Of a stretch of 64,000 bases of DNA, positions 1-11,175 are shown in pieces; the stretch's first letter is position 1; every line of letters begins with the position of its first letter. The DNA comes from Chloranthus sessilifolius (lineage: Eukaryota; Streptophyta; Magnoliopsida; Chloranthales; Chloranthaceae): the NCBI GenBank assembly GCA_021018995.1, contig CM037586.1:149586060-149650059 (forward strand), given 5' to 3'. A model generated the notes under the pieces. The model saw only the letters and a program-made list of their open reading frames with translations. It was not told the origin of the DNA and searched no databases. The translations under genes were made by a program, and so were the position numbers.

Positions 1-53
1 GAACAAGAACATATAGAATGATTTCAGTGTGAACCAGCTTTGTAATGAGGAGT

Positions 54-576
54 TCAGATTTGCGGGTCCCTATTGGCATTATGTCTCTGGACTAAATTGA
101 GAAGATGAAGCCAAGAAATCATGGACTGAACTTCTTCCTCCTTCAGATCCCTTCGAAGCCGAATCCCAGACCACCACACCATAGTCATACCATACATATC
201 AGACACTCTAGCACTGCCATTCAAGGTAATTTGGAACACCCCAGGAAATTCATCTTTCAGAGGTTTGTCACAGGCCCTGACATATTCCCAAAACCAGATT
301 TTATCACCAACACCCCAACTAAATTTCACACCTATCCAATATTCTTTGAAAACTAAACAACCACTCACCTCTCACAGCCGAGCCTCTCAAATCTTGGATT
401 TCCTCCGGATTACCGTACTTAGCCCTGACCACCCTCCACCAACAGTTTTGCTGCTCATTCTCATCCCCTACTCTCCACAACCATTTATCACGCAAAGCCT
501 TATTCATTTCCCCCAATCTGCGAATGCTCAGGCCTCCATCCCTTTTAGACAAGCAAGAGCCAACCCATTTAGTCAC
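54..576 (-). pseudogene. LINE (L1-type) ORF2 C-terminal fragment
   Basis: Two overlapping minus-strand reading frames together resemble the region after the reverse transcriptase in plant LINE ORF2 proteins. The first frame (576 to 319) has the family's 'GGLSIRRLGEMNKAL.KWLWR' pattern and then a W-R-V-KYG stretch. The second (368 to 54) has a 'GVGDKIWFWEYV' segment, the usual G-DG--I-FW-D-W zinc-finger-like reverse-transcriptase tail, followed by 'PLKDEFP'. A frame change near 320-370 joins them. No catalytic RT or endonuclease part is present in the window, so this is a dead fragment. Strand and family are fairly secure; exact ends are not. Confidence 0.7.
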
Positions 577-784
577 CTATTACTTAGGAGTAATAATTCT
601 TTCTTAATAAAACTCGAGATATGAGCTAAAAGAAAGAAAATAAAAAAATTATAGTGGGTCTTTGACTTTAATTTAGTGAACTTTCTAATTTCCTTGAGTT
701 AAGTCTTAGTAGTTTCGTTTTAGTAGGAAAGCTTTTCTTATTATATGGTACACTAGGCTTAGAAATATGTGGTGAATTATATGG
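577..784. other. AT-rich non-coding spacer
   Basis: No supported gene. The sequence is AT-rich and leads into the degenerate tandem repeat that starts at about 785. Confidence 0.5.
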
Positions 785-1250
785 GTTTATTTCTTGTTAT
801 CCAAGGCTGAACAAACTTAACTATTACTCTATTAGTAGTTTTGATGTTATTTGCATATAAAAACTCCTACGAGTTTGGGATAGAGTTTTTAACCCTAGTG
901 CATCCACTTTGATGCTTTCTTGTGTATAAATTTTTATGTGGCGTATTTCTTGTTATTTAAGGCGGGGAAAAATTAATGGTTGGTCATTTTGATGCTATTT
1001 TTTTACTAAAAACTCCTGTGAATTTGGACTCGGGCTTTTGAACCCTACTTATCCACTTTGGTGCTCTTCTTGCTTATATATTTTTATGTCAGTTTATTTC
1101 TTGTTACTTAAGGTTGGACGAAATTATTTCTTAGTAGTTTCGATCTTATTGTTTGTTGACAACTCCTGTGATTTTGGAATAGGGTATTTAAATTCTAGTT
1201 TATTCAATTCGATGTGCTCTCTTGTGAATAGATTGATAGTTTGGAGGTAT
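785..1250. repeat. Degenerate tandem repeat, about 150-bp unit, 3 copies
   Basis: Three successive blocks begin at about 785, 943 and 1091 with variants of 'TTTCTTGTTATTTAAGG'. Each continues through 'AAACTCCTGTGAATTTGG', then an AACCCTAG-like segment, 'TTATCCACTTTGGTGCT' and 'CTTGTGTATA'. The copies are strongly diverged and no coding frame runs through them. The origin is unknown. Confidence 0.55.
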
Positions 1251-1418
1251 TTAATATAGTGCTGATTTCCTTCTCCATTGGATGATTCTTCCTCTTTTAT
1301 TACATCATTATTGATAGGGTTAATGGGATATCACATACTCTATTCAAGTATTCAAGTCAACCACTCACTGTCAAAAGCTGACACGTACAGATTTCAAGGG
1401 CCATGACATTTGCATATC

Positions 1419-1773
1419 TAACGTGCAAGTTTTGAACCATAAACTGAAACTGAAAGAAAAATTGGTCCGCTGAACCAGACCAAAACCGAAAAAATTGATT
1501 CCCAATCGGTCCAGTTTCGATTTTGGGTAGCCGAAACCGAAAACCGGTTGGGTAGGGTCAGAAAATCGACCCAAACTCGAAAAAAGAAACCGTAAAAACC
1601 AGGAAAAAAAAAAACCCAAAAAGGGAACCGAACCGAAATGATTTTTTCAGTTTCGGATTGGTTTCAATTTTGAGTTTTCGAAATTTAACCAAATTGAAGC
1701 CAAACTGATTTGTTTCGGTTGGTTTCGTCAGGCTGACCTGAACCAAAATTCGGTGAACGAATTTGCACCCCTA
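1419..1773. mobile_element. Small non-autonomous element built of AACCGAAA-type repeats
   Basis: The block is full of alternating AACCGAAACC and GGTTTCGGTT words. It ends with TTTGCACCCCTA, a terminus seen in a related element at 33803-34296. The left end (about 1419, TAACGTGCAAG) only weakly mirrors the right end, and no clear target duplication was found. ORFs here are composition artefacts. Confidence 0.4.
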
Positions 1774-1863
1774 TGTATCTCAGCTTTTGACATGTATGAC
1801 CTTTAAAAGCTATTATATTTTCTTTAACAAGAAAAAGACAGTGACGGCTCTTATTGATAGCAC

Positions 1864-1969
1864 TACGTGGGCTTGGGCTTGTAGCACAATGGAAGGTTGA
1901 CAATATTGCAACCTCAAGGTCGAAGGCTCGAGCCCAGCTTACCCATAAAAACAAAAACAAAATTAAAAA
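1864..1969 (+). mobile_element. tRNA-derived SINE, short copy with 8-bp target duplication
   Basis: An A-box-like segment (GTAGCACAATGGAAGG) is followed about 30 bp later by a B-box-like segment (GGTCGAAGGCTCGAGCCC), the internal RNA polymerase III promoter arrangement of tRNA-related plant SINEs. An A-rich tail ends the element. The octamer GATAGCAC flanks it directly on both sides (1856-1863 and 1970-1977). At 106 bp it is a short member and may be truncated at the 5' end. It is not a tRNA gene, because no cloverleaf can be folded. Confidence 0.6.
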
Positions 1970-1979
1970 GATAGCACGA

Positions 1980-3410
1980 TGATGAAGGCGCCCCTCATAA
2001 CATACGCTGTGAACATTATTTGAAACACTAAAGCCAGTGATGGACTCTCTTATTGATAAAATATTCCCCTCCAAAGGCATGCAATTTTAGTGATCCACGG
2101 CATCTCAATAATGTGTTTGTGGCTATAAGTATCGTATATTACATGACACAATCTACGATAAAATATACAATACTATTGAAAACAATGTGTATCGATGATA
2201 TGCATCTTTTTCTAATCGTATCGTACAATATACAATATGATCAATACACAATACGAATGATACATGTGATTTTGATCATTACCTTTTCATATAGTAAAAA
2301 TAATGTCATAGGGAAAAAATGAATAGAATAGAAAGAAAAGAAAGAATAAAGAAGAGGAAAGGACACTCCAAAGACTGAAAAGAACAAATATGATGATGAT
2401 GTAAAAGATGATGAAAATGATGATGTTGATATTATATGAATCATGCTTCAAAATCTCATTTTATTGTATGTATCAATCGGTCCCCACTGAAACTGAGACG
2501 ATACATCTCAGGCATCATTGATGCACTAATTGCATTGTATCATTCGATACATACCAATATATCAATGGGATCTGATACTGATATACATTGTTTGATATTT
2601 CTCAACATCGTCCAAGATTGTGAACCATGATATGGATGCATAAATATACTTGCACAACTACAGGATTTTTCTTTTAGCTAGTAGTAGTTGAAGCTTGAAA
2701 AACACATCATATAAATACAAAACACATTGATATATTGGTATGTATACAATAAATACACCTACATCACACTTATACTTGTACAGCTCTAGGTTTTCTTTTT
2801 AAATAGCGGAAAATTGGGAAAGATAATTACTTTATAATGTGACTATCAATTTTTATCCCCAGTTTACGAATTTTTAATGTTATATATGATGGAATGAATG
2901 TCTCCGATACTTAATATTTCATGGAAATAATTATATTACAATAAATTTTATTTCCTAAGTTTTAGATTTTTTTTTTGTATGCACCGCTCTGTTTCCCCTA
3001 TTTTTTATTTATAAAAATCCAAGTGCATCTTATGATACATAATATGAAACAATACACGATATGAAAATTCTGGAATACGATACATGATTTGATAACCTTG
3101 AATGTCACAACCAAAGCACAGGTACAATGTTGTCTATAGAACTGTATATAAAGTTGTGTACTTGTGTGCCATGATTTTGTGATTAATCCTTGCTTCAGGA
3201 TAAAATAGTCTCATAACCAATGCAGTGTACACCACTTAGATTTAGAAATGAGGAAGTTAAAGACTTATTTCATGTTTGTGAACTTTGATGACAACAATAC
3301 AATGCACGAAAACACCAAATCGCCTAAGCAAATAGTTCTAAAAGCCTGGCTTGACTGAAAACTTTGTCAGATACAATTTGTTTAGTTCTAAAAACTATCT
3401 AATATTTTTA
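1980..3410. repeat. Non-coding region rich in GATACGATACATG-type words
   Basis: From about 2080 to 3110 variants of CGATACAT, TATCGATGATA and GATACGATACATGATT recur, related to the GATACGTATCGG-type elements at 7081, 25790 and 26358. It appears to be an old, broken copy or cluster of that family. A purine-rich stretch lies at 2310-2420. No gene is supported. Confidence 0.4.
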
Positions 3411-3414
3411 GTTT

Positions 3415-3804
3415 GGGAGTCATTGCTAGCACACACAAAGTTGGCCCTTGCACTCAATTTAAAATAAAGACTTGGTATTATGGGGAATCATGCCATCTAA
3501 ACCATCTAAACCATATGATTTGAAGACCATGATATAAAGATCATTGGTACAAAAGATTGTCACGAAACATGATCTTTACCATATGATTCAATGCAGTTGA
3601 AGGTCATCATCTGATTCAGTAGTTGACTGCTTTGAATCATATGATAAAGATTATGTTTCTTGCCAATCCTCTTCAGTAAAGATCTTTAGATCATGGCCTT
3701 AAATCAGTCGACTTAGATGGTATTTCCATATGGCACAGGTCCCCAAACTTTTTCTATTAAACTGTGTGCTTGGGCCAACTTTGTGTGTGCCAGTAATGGC
3801 TCCC
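3415..3804. mobile_element. MITE with about 40-bp terminal inverted repeats (family A)
   Basis: The left end GGGAGTCATTGCTAGCACAC is mirrored by the right end, which in reverse complement begins GGGAGCCATTACTGGCACAC. The match continues through AAAGTTGGCCC. Flanks are TTTTAGTTT (left) and TTTCAGTTT (right), a possible 9-bp target duplication with one difference, which would suit a Mutator-type MITE. The interior has inverted segments (AGATCATGG / CCATGATAT) and no ORF. Relatives lie at 6384-7078 and 39521-39925. Confidence 0.65.
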
Positions 3805-4114
3805 TTTCAGTTTTTTAAACTGAAAAGGCCAGTTAAACTCCGCAAAGCCGGTCCCCAAGCCCAGCCCTAAAATACATTCTTAATTTTTGTTTTTTTTATT
3901 AAAAACAATTCTCACTGATGATGAAGTCCACTAGAGCTTAGAGCTACTGCCAGTAAATTATAGCAATCAAACAACCTGAAAGTATTAGCCAATAAACTAA
4001 AACCCTAAACGAAATCACACCAATTCCACAAACAAAAACATGAATTGCCCACTGCAATAACATCAGCAATCAAATACGTGGTATATGTAGTATTAAATCC
4101 TAAACAAGAAATAC

Positions 4115-4973
4115 CTTAGGGAACTTAAGTTCTGAAGCAGCCCTCTTAGCTTGTTCAACAGTAGCGAATCTCACGAAAGCAAAACCCTTATTCATTTGTG
4201 AATGTGCTTTCTTCACCAACCTCACTTCAACAACCTCGCCTACCTTCTCAAACACCTTCCTTACGTCTTCTTCCTCAGCATACCTATCGAGCCCCCCGAC
4301 GAATACCTCATACTCCTTCTGCTTCCTCTTTTCTTTAACGGGTTCCGCCGCTTCTTGGATCTCCTCTTCGCCTTCTTCTTCAACTTCTTCACCTTCTTCT
4401 TCGCCGTCACCTTCCTCTGGCTCTTCGCCATCACCTTCCTCTTCTTCATTTACTTCTCCTTCCGATTCATTCTCTTCTGCTTCCTCATTTTCTTCTGGTT
4501 CACTGTCTCCAGGTTCGTTTCCTATGCCTTCATTTTCACTCGCAATCTCCTTCACTTCTACAATTTCTTCAGTAACCCGATTTTCCACTGTAATATTTAC
4601 TACCGTTTTTTCTCCTGCAACACCGTCAGATCCAGATTTATCCACATTTTCTGATGAAACCAGCAAATCGAAATTGAATTGCAATAGAAGAAAGAAGTGA
4701 AATCCAATAGACGAAAAAATGGAAGAAAAAAAAAAGTAAGCTACCATCTACAGCATCGGAATCGACATTTTCTGCGCTATTTCCAGAGGTTTGGATCACC
4801 GTCGCTTCAAGTGGAACCGACTTGGGCGATTTAACGGGTTTCTGAGGGGTTTCGATAGCGGTTTCGTTAGGTTTCGGAGAATTTTCGGGTTCATGGGGCT
4901 TGATAGAGGGCTTCGGTGACGATTTAGCGCGGGTTTTGGTGGAGGGCTTTTTCTGAGCTGATCGAGGAGGCAT
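4115..4973 (-). CDS. Acidic single-RRM protein, hnRNP R/Q-like, 3' part missing
   Basis: Two minus-strand exons fit together: 4973-4745 (ATG, basic Pro/Lys/Ser-rich start MPPRSAQKKPSTK) and 4650-4115, separated by a 94-bp intron with GT at 4744-4743 and AG at 4652-4651. The splice keeps the frame. The 255 codons encode a basic N-terminus, a long Glu-rich acidic segment and an RRM at the end, with RNP2 'VFVGGL' and RNP1 'KGFAFVRF'. This resembles plant nuclear RNA-binding proteins of the hnRNP R/Q (LIF2-like) family, which normally carry three RRMs. A donor-like AAG|GTATTT follows RRM1 at 4114, but no further RRM exon is visible to the left as far as position 1. Either the next intron is very long or the gene is truncated; the MITE and repeats at 2080-3804 favour truncation. 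The family is fairly sure, function in this plant is not. Confidence 0.7.
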
Positions 4974-5800
4974 CTTCCCGGCGAAGAAATGAAGAAGAAT
5001 TTTTAATTTTTTTTGAGAGAGAAAATGAAGAAGAATTTAGGGTTCCGAAATGAGGAAATGCGAGAGAGATAAGAAAATAGTACTTATAGATCAGGGTTTA
5101 TACAAGGGTAAAATAGTAAATATACTTGAGTAAGAAGCAGATAAAGAGGACTCTGAAACGGTGGAGCGGGAAACGATGACTAGTTAGGCCTGGCTACGAA
5201 GCACACGCATCCGTCAATTTTTTATATTTCTCACTCCGTTCCAGTTAGTGCCATCAAAAATACTTAAAATACCAGACCGGCCATCGAACCGGGACTGGCT
5301 TCGGCGGTTCGGCCCGACTGACAGATCCTAGTTAGACTGGGTAGGTTTCGCCGATGCATTCGAGGTACCCGAGAACGAATAGAGGGGAGTCGCTGACTGA
5401 CCCGATCACAAAATGTCAGGGCTAAAGCTGAAAAAAAATAAGGGTAAGAGGGCCGGAGTTGGGCCTCAATGAGCGGGGCTAGATAAAAATGAGTTCTATT
5501 AGTTAATCCTCACAACTATAATTGGTGCATGTGTATGCGTATTTGTTCCTCGGTTCTTGAGGTTTTCTCTGCCGAATGACAATATCAAAAGAAAAAAAAT
5601 TATAAAAATGATTTTAAAATGATCTCAAATTATTAATATTAGACTTTTTATCTCACACTGTTAAAGTTTGATTTATCATTATGCCAAGTAAGTCCTCCAA
5701 GAGTTATGCCAAACCCATTGATCTATGTTTAAAGTCGACTTTCTAGGTTTTATGATTTCAGGCCCTTAACTTGTAAAGTCAACTTTTGAGAGAACCACAT
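4974..5800. other. Upstream region of the RRM fragment and non-coding spacer
   Basis: The first about 100 bp (purine-rich on the plus strand) would be the 5' UTR and promoter of the minus-strand RRM gene. From about 5270 to 5400 there are GC-richer words such as CCGGCCATCGAACCGG and CGGCGGTTCGGCCC, typical of an old repeat. No gene is supported. Confidence 0.4.
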
Positions 5801-5801
5801 A

Positions 5802-6286
5802 TAGGTGGCAATGGGCTGGGTAGCCCGCCCAACCTGATTTAAGGAGGGTTTGGGCCTGACATAATGCCCCCGAACCATCAATGTAAACGGGGTGGACTTG
5901 CGCTTAAACTCGCATAACCGTTGGGTTCTAATATATAATATGCGTATGAGTTTCACTTGTAATATTTTAAAAAATAACTTAAATAATTTTATATTTTGTA
6001 TATTTAGACTCTAGCTTATCTTAGAAATAGATATTAGCTTATTATTAGATATTTCTATCATATTAATTTATCCAATTTTGTGAATATGGAGCTAATTTTT
6101 TAATCAATATGTAATTTATAAATAAACGTGTCGGGTTATGTAAGGCTTAGGCTTTGAGAGTTTAGTAGGGGTTGAGCTTAGGCTTGGGGTCACAAGACTG
6201 CCATGGGCTCAAAACGAGTTCAAATTCGGTAGGCCGAGCTTGGGTTTACCTTAACCCAATCCAAGATTGGCCCAATGCCACCCCTA
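5802..6286. mobile_element. Small TIR element (TAGGTGGCAATGGGC ends)
   Basis: The left end TAGGTGGCAATGGGCTGGG is mirrored by the right end GCCCAATGCCACCCCTA. The interior is AT-rich in the middle, with GGGC-rich shoulders (GGGTAGCCCGCCC on the left, GGCCGAGCTTGGG on the right). No coding capacity. No clean target duplication was found, so the superfamily (hAT-like is a guess) stays open. Confidence 0.5.
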
Positions 6287-6383
6287 TGACCCTATCTACA
6301 TAGAGTTAAAGTGCCCATGACGAGAGCCAATCTCATTAATCAATTTGAAAAAAAGAAATAAAAAAATCTCATAAATTAAATTA

Positions 6384-7078
6384 GGGAGTCATCACTTGCA
6401 CACATAGTAAAAAATATCCCTGGAATTTTGAAAATATAGCAATAAATTTGTGATATTTTATTACAAATTGAATTTATCACGAGTCAAGCGCAAACAACGT
6501 GTAGGGTGAAAAATTGATTGTACGATTTCTTTTTTTATATCTTGAAAGAACCCCCAGTCCAAAAGAAATTTGAGAAAGAAATTGTCTGAATTACTTATGT
6601 TTTAATTTTATCAATTTTCTTGAATTTTTTTCCAAATTTATCTTGAACTTGTTGATCTTTTGTGAATATTACCCTTACCAAACAATTCTTGAGTTACGGA
6701 ATTTTTTATAAATTTTACTGTTTTCTTTTTCCAAAATTTGTGAAATTTTACCTTCACCGAATGATTCCGGAATCTTGACTTGGTGACTATGCTTGCACTA
6801 AATTTAAAAGAAACACATAATTTTTTCCGGGGAACTCTTCAATATGGAAACACCATTCAAGTCATTTGATTTGAAGGCCATGATTTAAAGATTTCTTATG
6901 CTAAAAATTAGATCATAGGTATTATGTTTTGTGTCAACCTTAACACCAAAGATCTTCAGATCACGTTCAAATTAGACAACTTAGATTATGTTTTCACATG
7001 GCATAGGTCCCTCAAAATGCCGAGTATTTGTTTTAAGTTGTGTGCATCGTCCAACCTTGTAAGTGCAAGTAATGAAGT
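6384..7078. mobile_element. MITE of family A, enlarged or degenerate copy
   Basis: Begins GGGAGTCATCACTTGCACAC, matching the element at 3415. It ends near AAGTGCAAGTAATGA, the mirror of the start, with the last bases decayed. It shares internal words with the other copies (TTTGAAGGCCATGATTTAAAG, CACATGGCATAGGTCC). It is about 300 bp longer than the sibling, so an unrelated AT-rich piece may lie inside. Confidence 0.5.
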
Positions 7079-7080
7079 AA

Positions 7081-7172
7081 TCATGGTATCAAATATTGGC
7101 TGATACTAATACATATCGGTTTTCTGGCAAACTGATATGTATCGGCTCCGATACGTATCAAGTATGGCACAA
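7081..7172. repeat. Left part of a GATACGTATCGG-type element split by the MULE
   Basis: Reads GGTATCAAATATTGG, then CTGATACTAATACATATCGG and CCGATACGTATC. The matching right part (CCGATACGTATCGGTATCGG to TTTTGATACCTTG) is at 25790-25860, on the other side of the MULE. The more intact copy at 26358-26697 shows the same order with an AT-rich middle. Confidence 0.55.
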
Positions 7173-7387
7173 CTACATTAGCCGTTTTAAGTAAAAATTG
7201 GGTGCAAATATAATAACCCTCCTATTACCCATTGTTTTTTTAGGCGTGAAGGAAAGTCAAATAATCATTGAATGTTGCCTGTGTAGATGTAGTGATGTGA
7301 TGTAACACGTGACAAGAAAGGTAAAGTAAAGTTGCAATAGATATATGCCTATATGGTGCCTCCTTGAGTCTTTCTTTATTTTTATTT

Positions 7388-7515
7388 GGAAAATTTATAC
7401 TTTCGGCCTTATAAGTTTGCGTATTTGCAGAAACGGCCATATAGTTTCATCACTTGCATAACAGGTTAGCTCCAAGCCTAGCCGCTTTCACGTCAGCAAT
7501 CAACCGCCTTATTAA
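7388..7515 (+). repeat. MULE left terminal inverted repeat
   Basis: 128 bp starting GGAAAATTTATACTTTCGG. It pairs without gaps with the reverse complement of 25602-25729, at roughly 92 percent identity by eye. It ends at CCGCCTTATTAA. Confidence 0.85.
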
Positions 7516-7736
7516 CTAATATTATTTTAACTTTTCAAGTATAAAATAAGAGTTTACTTTTTAGTTATTCATTCTACTTTTAACTTTTTAAATTTTTTGT
7601 TTTATTGTAAAAACTAGAGCTGCGCGTTATCGGTGAAAAAGTGGAAAAAAGCGCACAGAAAATTTTCAGGTAATTTTTTTTTTTAACATTTAAACACATT
7701 TAATCATCAGTTATGTTTCTTAACAATCCGTTAACT

Positions 7737-7870
7737 TACCGATAACTTACCACTAATTTACATTATCGGCCGCTAATTTACATTATCGGCCGATAATGTA
7801 AATTAGCGACCGCTAACTTACATTAGCAGCCGATAACTTAAGTTAGCGGCCGCTAATGTAAGTTGTCGGA
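7737..7870. repeat. Palindrome array 1 of the MULE
   Basis: A run of imperfect palindromes of about 20 bp: TTATCGGCCGATAA, TTAGCGACCGCTAA and TTAGCGGCCGCTAA, joined by TGTAAATTA or CTTAAG. It lies between the left inverted repeat and the first recognisable exon of the ULP1 gene. Related arrays are at 9412, 11402 and 25304. Confidence 0.7.
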
Positions 7871-9411
7871 ATTGTCTGAACCTCCCTTATTTTGCTAATT
7901 AATTGTTTTTATGTATATTGCAGTTCCCACTAAATGATTCTAAAATGACTATGACTCTAAAGCCTTTCGGGAAATGTTCTGATGTTGGTGTCAAGAAATT
8001 TTACTTGCAATTTAACGAAGAGAGGAAGAAGATTTTAGATGGTTCAATTTTCGGTCATCTGTTTAGGATAAATGAGAAATTAGGATTCATTGGTGATTTG
8101 ATTGATGCTATTTTAAACTTTTTGGTTAAAGATAATGTTTTCAAAGTTAGAAATACCACTGTGTTTCTGCAAGAGTCCGATATAGCATTCATTTTAGGCC
8201 TTAATATGTTGATGGAACCTGAGTCTGAAAAGGTGGCCGTGCCAGAGGAAGAAACTATTTAAGTACAAATTCTTTCGGGGGAAGCTGGCTAAAAGACCTC
8301 GTATTGAAGAATTAGTTGATAGTGTTGATTTATCCAACGATAAATTTTTGAAACTATCATTATTGTTTCTCTTATATTCTTTTTTACTTCCGGACACATA
8401 CCAGGAAGTGGACGCACGGTACTTGGCCCTAGTAGATAACATTGAAGAGTTCAACAAATTTCCGTGGGGCCTAATAGTTTACAATAATTTAGTAGATAGT
8501 ATATCAAAAGCATACGGCAGAAGAGAAATGGAGAAAAAGTCAGAAAAGGGGCAATATAACATCTACGGATGCATCATCGCCCTATAGATTTGGGCGTTTG
8601 AGCGCTTTTCTGGAGTCGCCTTGCTCGTACTTAGCTCAAATATCCATATCCCAGGCTAATGAAATGGGAAGGCCCGAAATTCAGCTGTAATCCTAATTTA
8701 TATCGAGAAAATTTTCTTAAGTCTAAAATCATCTTAGAGCTTGAAACTGTAAAGTACAAATTACAGTATAGATCAATTCGACTCTTTTTTATGCAAAGAG
8801 AGATGGAAAGGGAACAGGAACAGGCCGAGGAGCCGGGTGATGAAGAAGATATATATGAATACGACGATGTCCCAAGTTACGAGACACGTCCTTCCGAAAG
8901 AGACGAAGAGCCGAAAAGCCGAGATGACGATGACAACGATGAGGATGACGATAATGACAGCGACGAAGAGGACGAGTATGAAGTCGTTGTTCGTCAGCAT
9001 GCTGAATCAAAGGGCAAAGGCAAATCGGAGATTAGGCCCCAGCCAACAAGAGAACGGCCTATTAGGCAACCCAGCCTAACCAAAGAAGTAACGGAGCTTA
9101 GAAAAGAATGCAAGACGCTCCGAATGGCTGTAAAAGAAATGAAAAAAGACTTCCGACGTACATTTACAGTGCTTAAAGGGCAAGCACTCAAAATTGAACA
9201 TCTAGGGAGAGAAAAGAAGACTCTCCAAGAGCAAGTCGGGTCATTACAAGAGGAAGTTAGTTCACTAAAACATCGGGTCCAAAATTTAACAGAAAGAAAT
9301 GTCTCAATGGAGAAGGACCTTGATGCAGTATCATCTCATTTGACGAAGGTACTAAACCATTTCTTTTTAAATTTGAAAAAATTATATGTTTTTAAAGATT
9401 AATTCCAAATA

Positions 9412-9518
9412 CACTTGTCGACTGATAATGTAAATTATCGTCCGATAACTTACATTATCGATCGATAATGTAAATTATCGACCGATAACTTATATTATCG
9501 GTCGATAAATCGGTTGTT
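9412..9518. repeat. Palindrome array 2 of the MULE (intronic)
   Basis: Units such as TTATCGTCCGATAA, TTATCGATCGATAA and TTATCGGTCGATAA, spaced by TGTAAA or CTTACA. The array lies in the intron after the coiled-coil exon of the ULP1 gene, whose donor GT is at 9349. Confidence 0.65.
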
Positions 9519-9659
9519 AATTTGATCCCAAATAAAAAAAAAATTGTAAATAATGACAGTTTGTAATGTATTTTATAATTATGCAAGATAATATTCTTTC
9601 ATCTATTTTATTTGAGACCTTCGTTATCCATGCCCAGCCTACAGCTTCTAAACTCACCG

Positions 9660-9990
9660 CTCCTCCACCAAGCCGTCAATCCACTGCCCCTAAACCCTCT
9701 GACCCAAAACCCACTGCTCCCTAACCTACCCATCAATCCACTGCCCCCAAAACTTCTTCCCCTAAACCCTCTGGCCAAAAACCCACTGCTCCCCAACTTA
9801 CCCATCAATCCACTGCCCCCAAAACTTTTTCCCTTAAACCCTCTGACCCAAAACCCCCTGACCCAAAACCCCCTGCTCCCCAACCTACCAATTAGTCAAC
9901 TGCCCCCAAAACTTCTTCCCCTAAACCCACTGCTCCTCGACCTACCCATCAAATCACGGCCCCCAAAACTTCTGCAGCTCCTCCACCTCC
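9660..9990 (+). repeat. Pro/Thr/Lys-rich coding minisatellite in the ULP1 gene
   Basis: A degenerate repeat of roughly 55-60 bp encodes variants of 'QSTAPKTSSPKPSGQKPTAP' in the frame that leads into the protease domain. The long frame starting at 9612, which reads as a Leu/Pro-rich protein, is a shadow of this repeat. Two in-frame stops (about 9736 and 9893) show decay. Confidence 0.6.
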
Positions 9991-11175
9991 TACTAAACAA
10001 CCCTTGGTGGAAGTCAGCGATGAGGGTGCTCCTCTTACCCAGCCTTCTCGCAAGTCACAACCGGCATCCCTCAAATCAATTTTTATTAAACTATCAACTG
10101 GAAAAAGTAAAGCCGAGGGATATGACTTGCGTGCTCGGAGGAAGAGAAAGACTCCGACAAGTAAAGCCGTTATAAAAAACCAAGATTAGTTCTGGAGGAG
10201 GAGGATGAGCCAAAATCGATGGAGCACAAATATATGCTCAGTTTTTGAAACTGACCGGAGGGAGATGACAATGTAATCGTCAATACTGTCAAGGGTGTTG
10301 GCATCACAGTTGGTCTTTTAAAGGTTCTCAAAGGACGCTCGTGGCTTGACAATGAAGTCATCGACGCATACTCGAGAGTCCTTGAAGTTATCAACGATCA
10401 AACATTCACGGCAAATGCCGAAAAAAGTTGGTTCGCTTCTGCGCCCGCCCTAGTAAGGTTTCAACTATTTATTGTTTCGTTTGTTTCATTTTTTTGTTGT
10501 TTCATTCACACTTCTTTTAATTAATTTACTTACTACATAATTTTGTTTCAGACCATGTTTATAGCGGATGAGAAAAAATATGAAAAATTTATCAATAACA
10601 AAGGTCTAGCCGCACTTAGCGACTTCAATAAATGGCAGGCCTACTGTGATGAGTGGAAGGTTCGTAATAATATAAAGTCACTTGAACCACTACTCACAAA
10701 TGATGCACGCGGAATTCACGCGGTAGACTGTGGAACGGTACGTTTTTTAATAAATACTACACTTCGTTTTATTTAACGTTAACGACTTTTAAATAAAATA
10801 AAATTAATTATTTAAAATTTCGTTTCCGTTTTTATGCAGATTTATCTTCTGATGCATAGCCAAAAATATAGCCACTGGATGTTGGCTATAATTTCATTAG
10901 TTGATCATGAAATTAAATTAATAGATCCAGCAGACTGAGAGTGCTCAAAGAGGTTCAAAGAGCATAAAGGGTGTCTATTGCATCACCTTCCGCGTCTTCT
11001 TTACGCTATCGGTTTAAAGTCAGCTTTCGATCAACAGTGGAAGGTATCAGCATTCAACAATGTTATTCTACCGATCCAAACTAACGGTTGGGACTGCGGT
11101 ATATATGTTTTGAAATATATGGAATACTTCTTCCAACGGCAGAATATTCATTTCGAAGAAAAAAAAATGCAATAA

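Larger units (their letters stand above)
7945..11175 (+). pseudogene. DUF1985 / ULP1 (C48) cysteine protease gene of the MULE, broken
   Basis: Four coding blocks. Block 1 (about 7920-9348) has a DUF1985-like N-terminal domain: 'FNKFPWGLIVYNNLV', then a 'QIWAFE'-like segment, an acidic Asp/Glu linker and a coiled coil. Block 2 (about 9614-10452) has a Pro/Thr-rich repeat and the start of the protease ('SWLDNEVIDAYS'). Block 3 is 10552-10737. Block 4 (10840-11175) carries the catalytic parts: His in 'YSHWMLAIISL', Asp in 'KLIDPAD', and Gln/Cys in 'QTNGWDCGIYV'. Donors at 9349, 10453 and 10738 and acceptors ending at 10551 and 10839 fit, and blocks 3 and 4 join in phase 0. ULP1-type enzymes remove SUMO; what the transposon copies act on is not known. 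Damage includes a frameshift near 8255, stops near 8586, 8655, 9736, 9893 and just after the catalytic Asp (10936), and a frameshift near 10200. ATG 7945 is the first good start after the acceptor at 7918, but an upstream exon is possible. Confidence 0.8.

Noticed and set aside
1864..1969. tRNA gene
   Set aside because: Only A- and B-box-like words are present; no acceptor or anticodon stem can be formed, and the flanking duplication shows a SINE.
4202..4654. Phe/Leu-rich plus-strand frame with membrane-like segments
   Set aside because: Antisense shadow of the Glu-rich exon of the RRM protein.
9612..10175. 187-codon Leu/Pro-rich plus-strand frame
   Set aside because: It is the wrong frame of a repeat whose other frame leads into the ULP1 protease; the Leu/Pro/Asn pattern is produced by the repeat.
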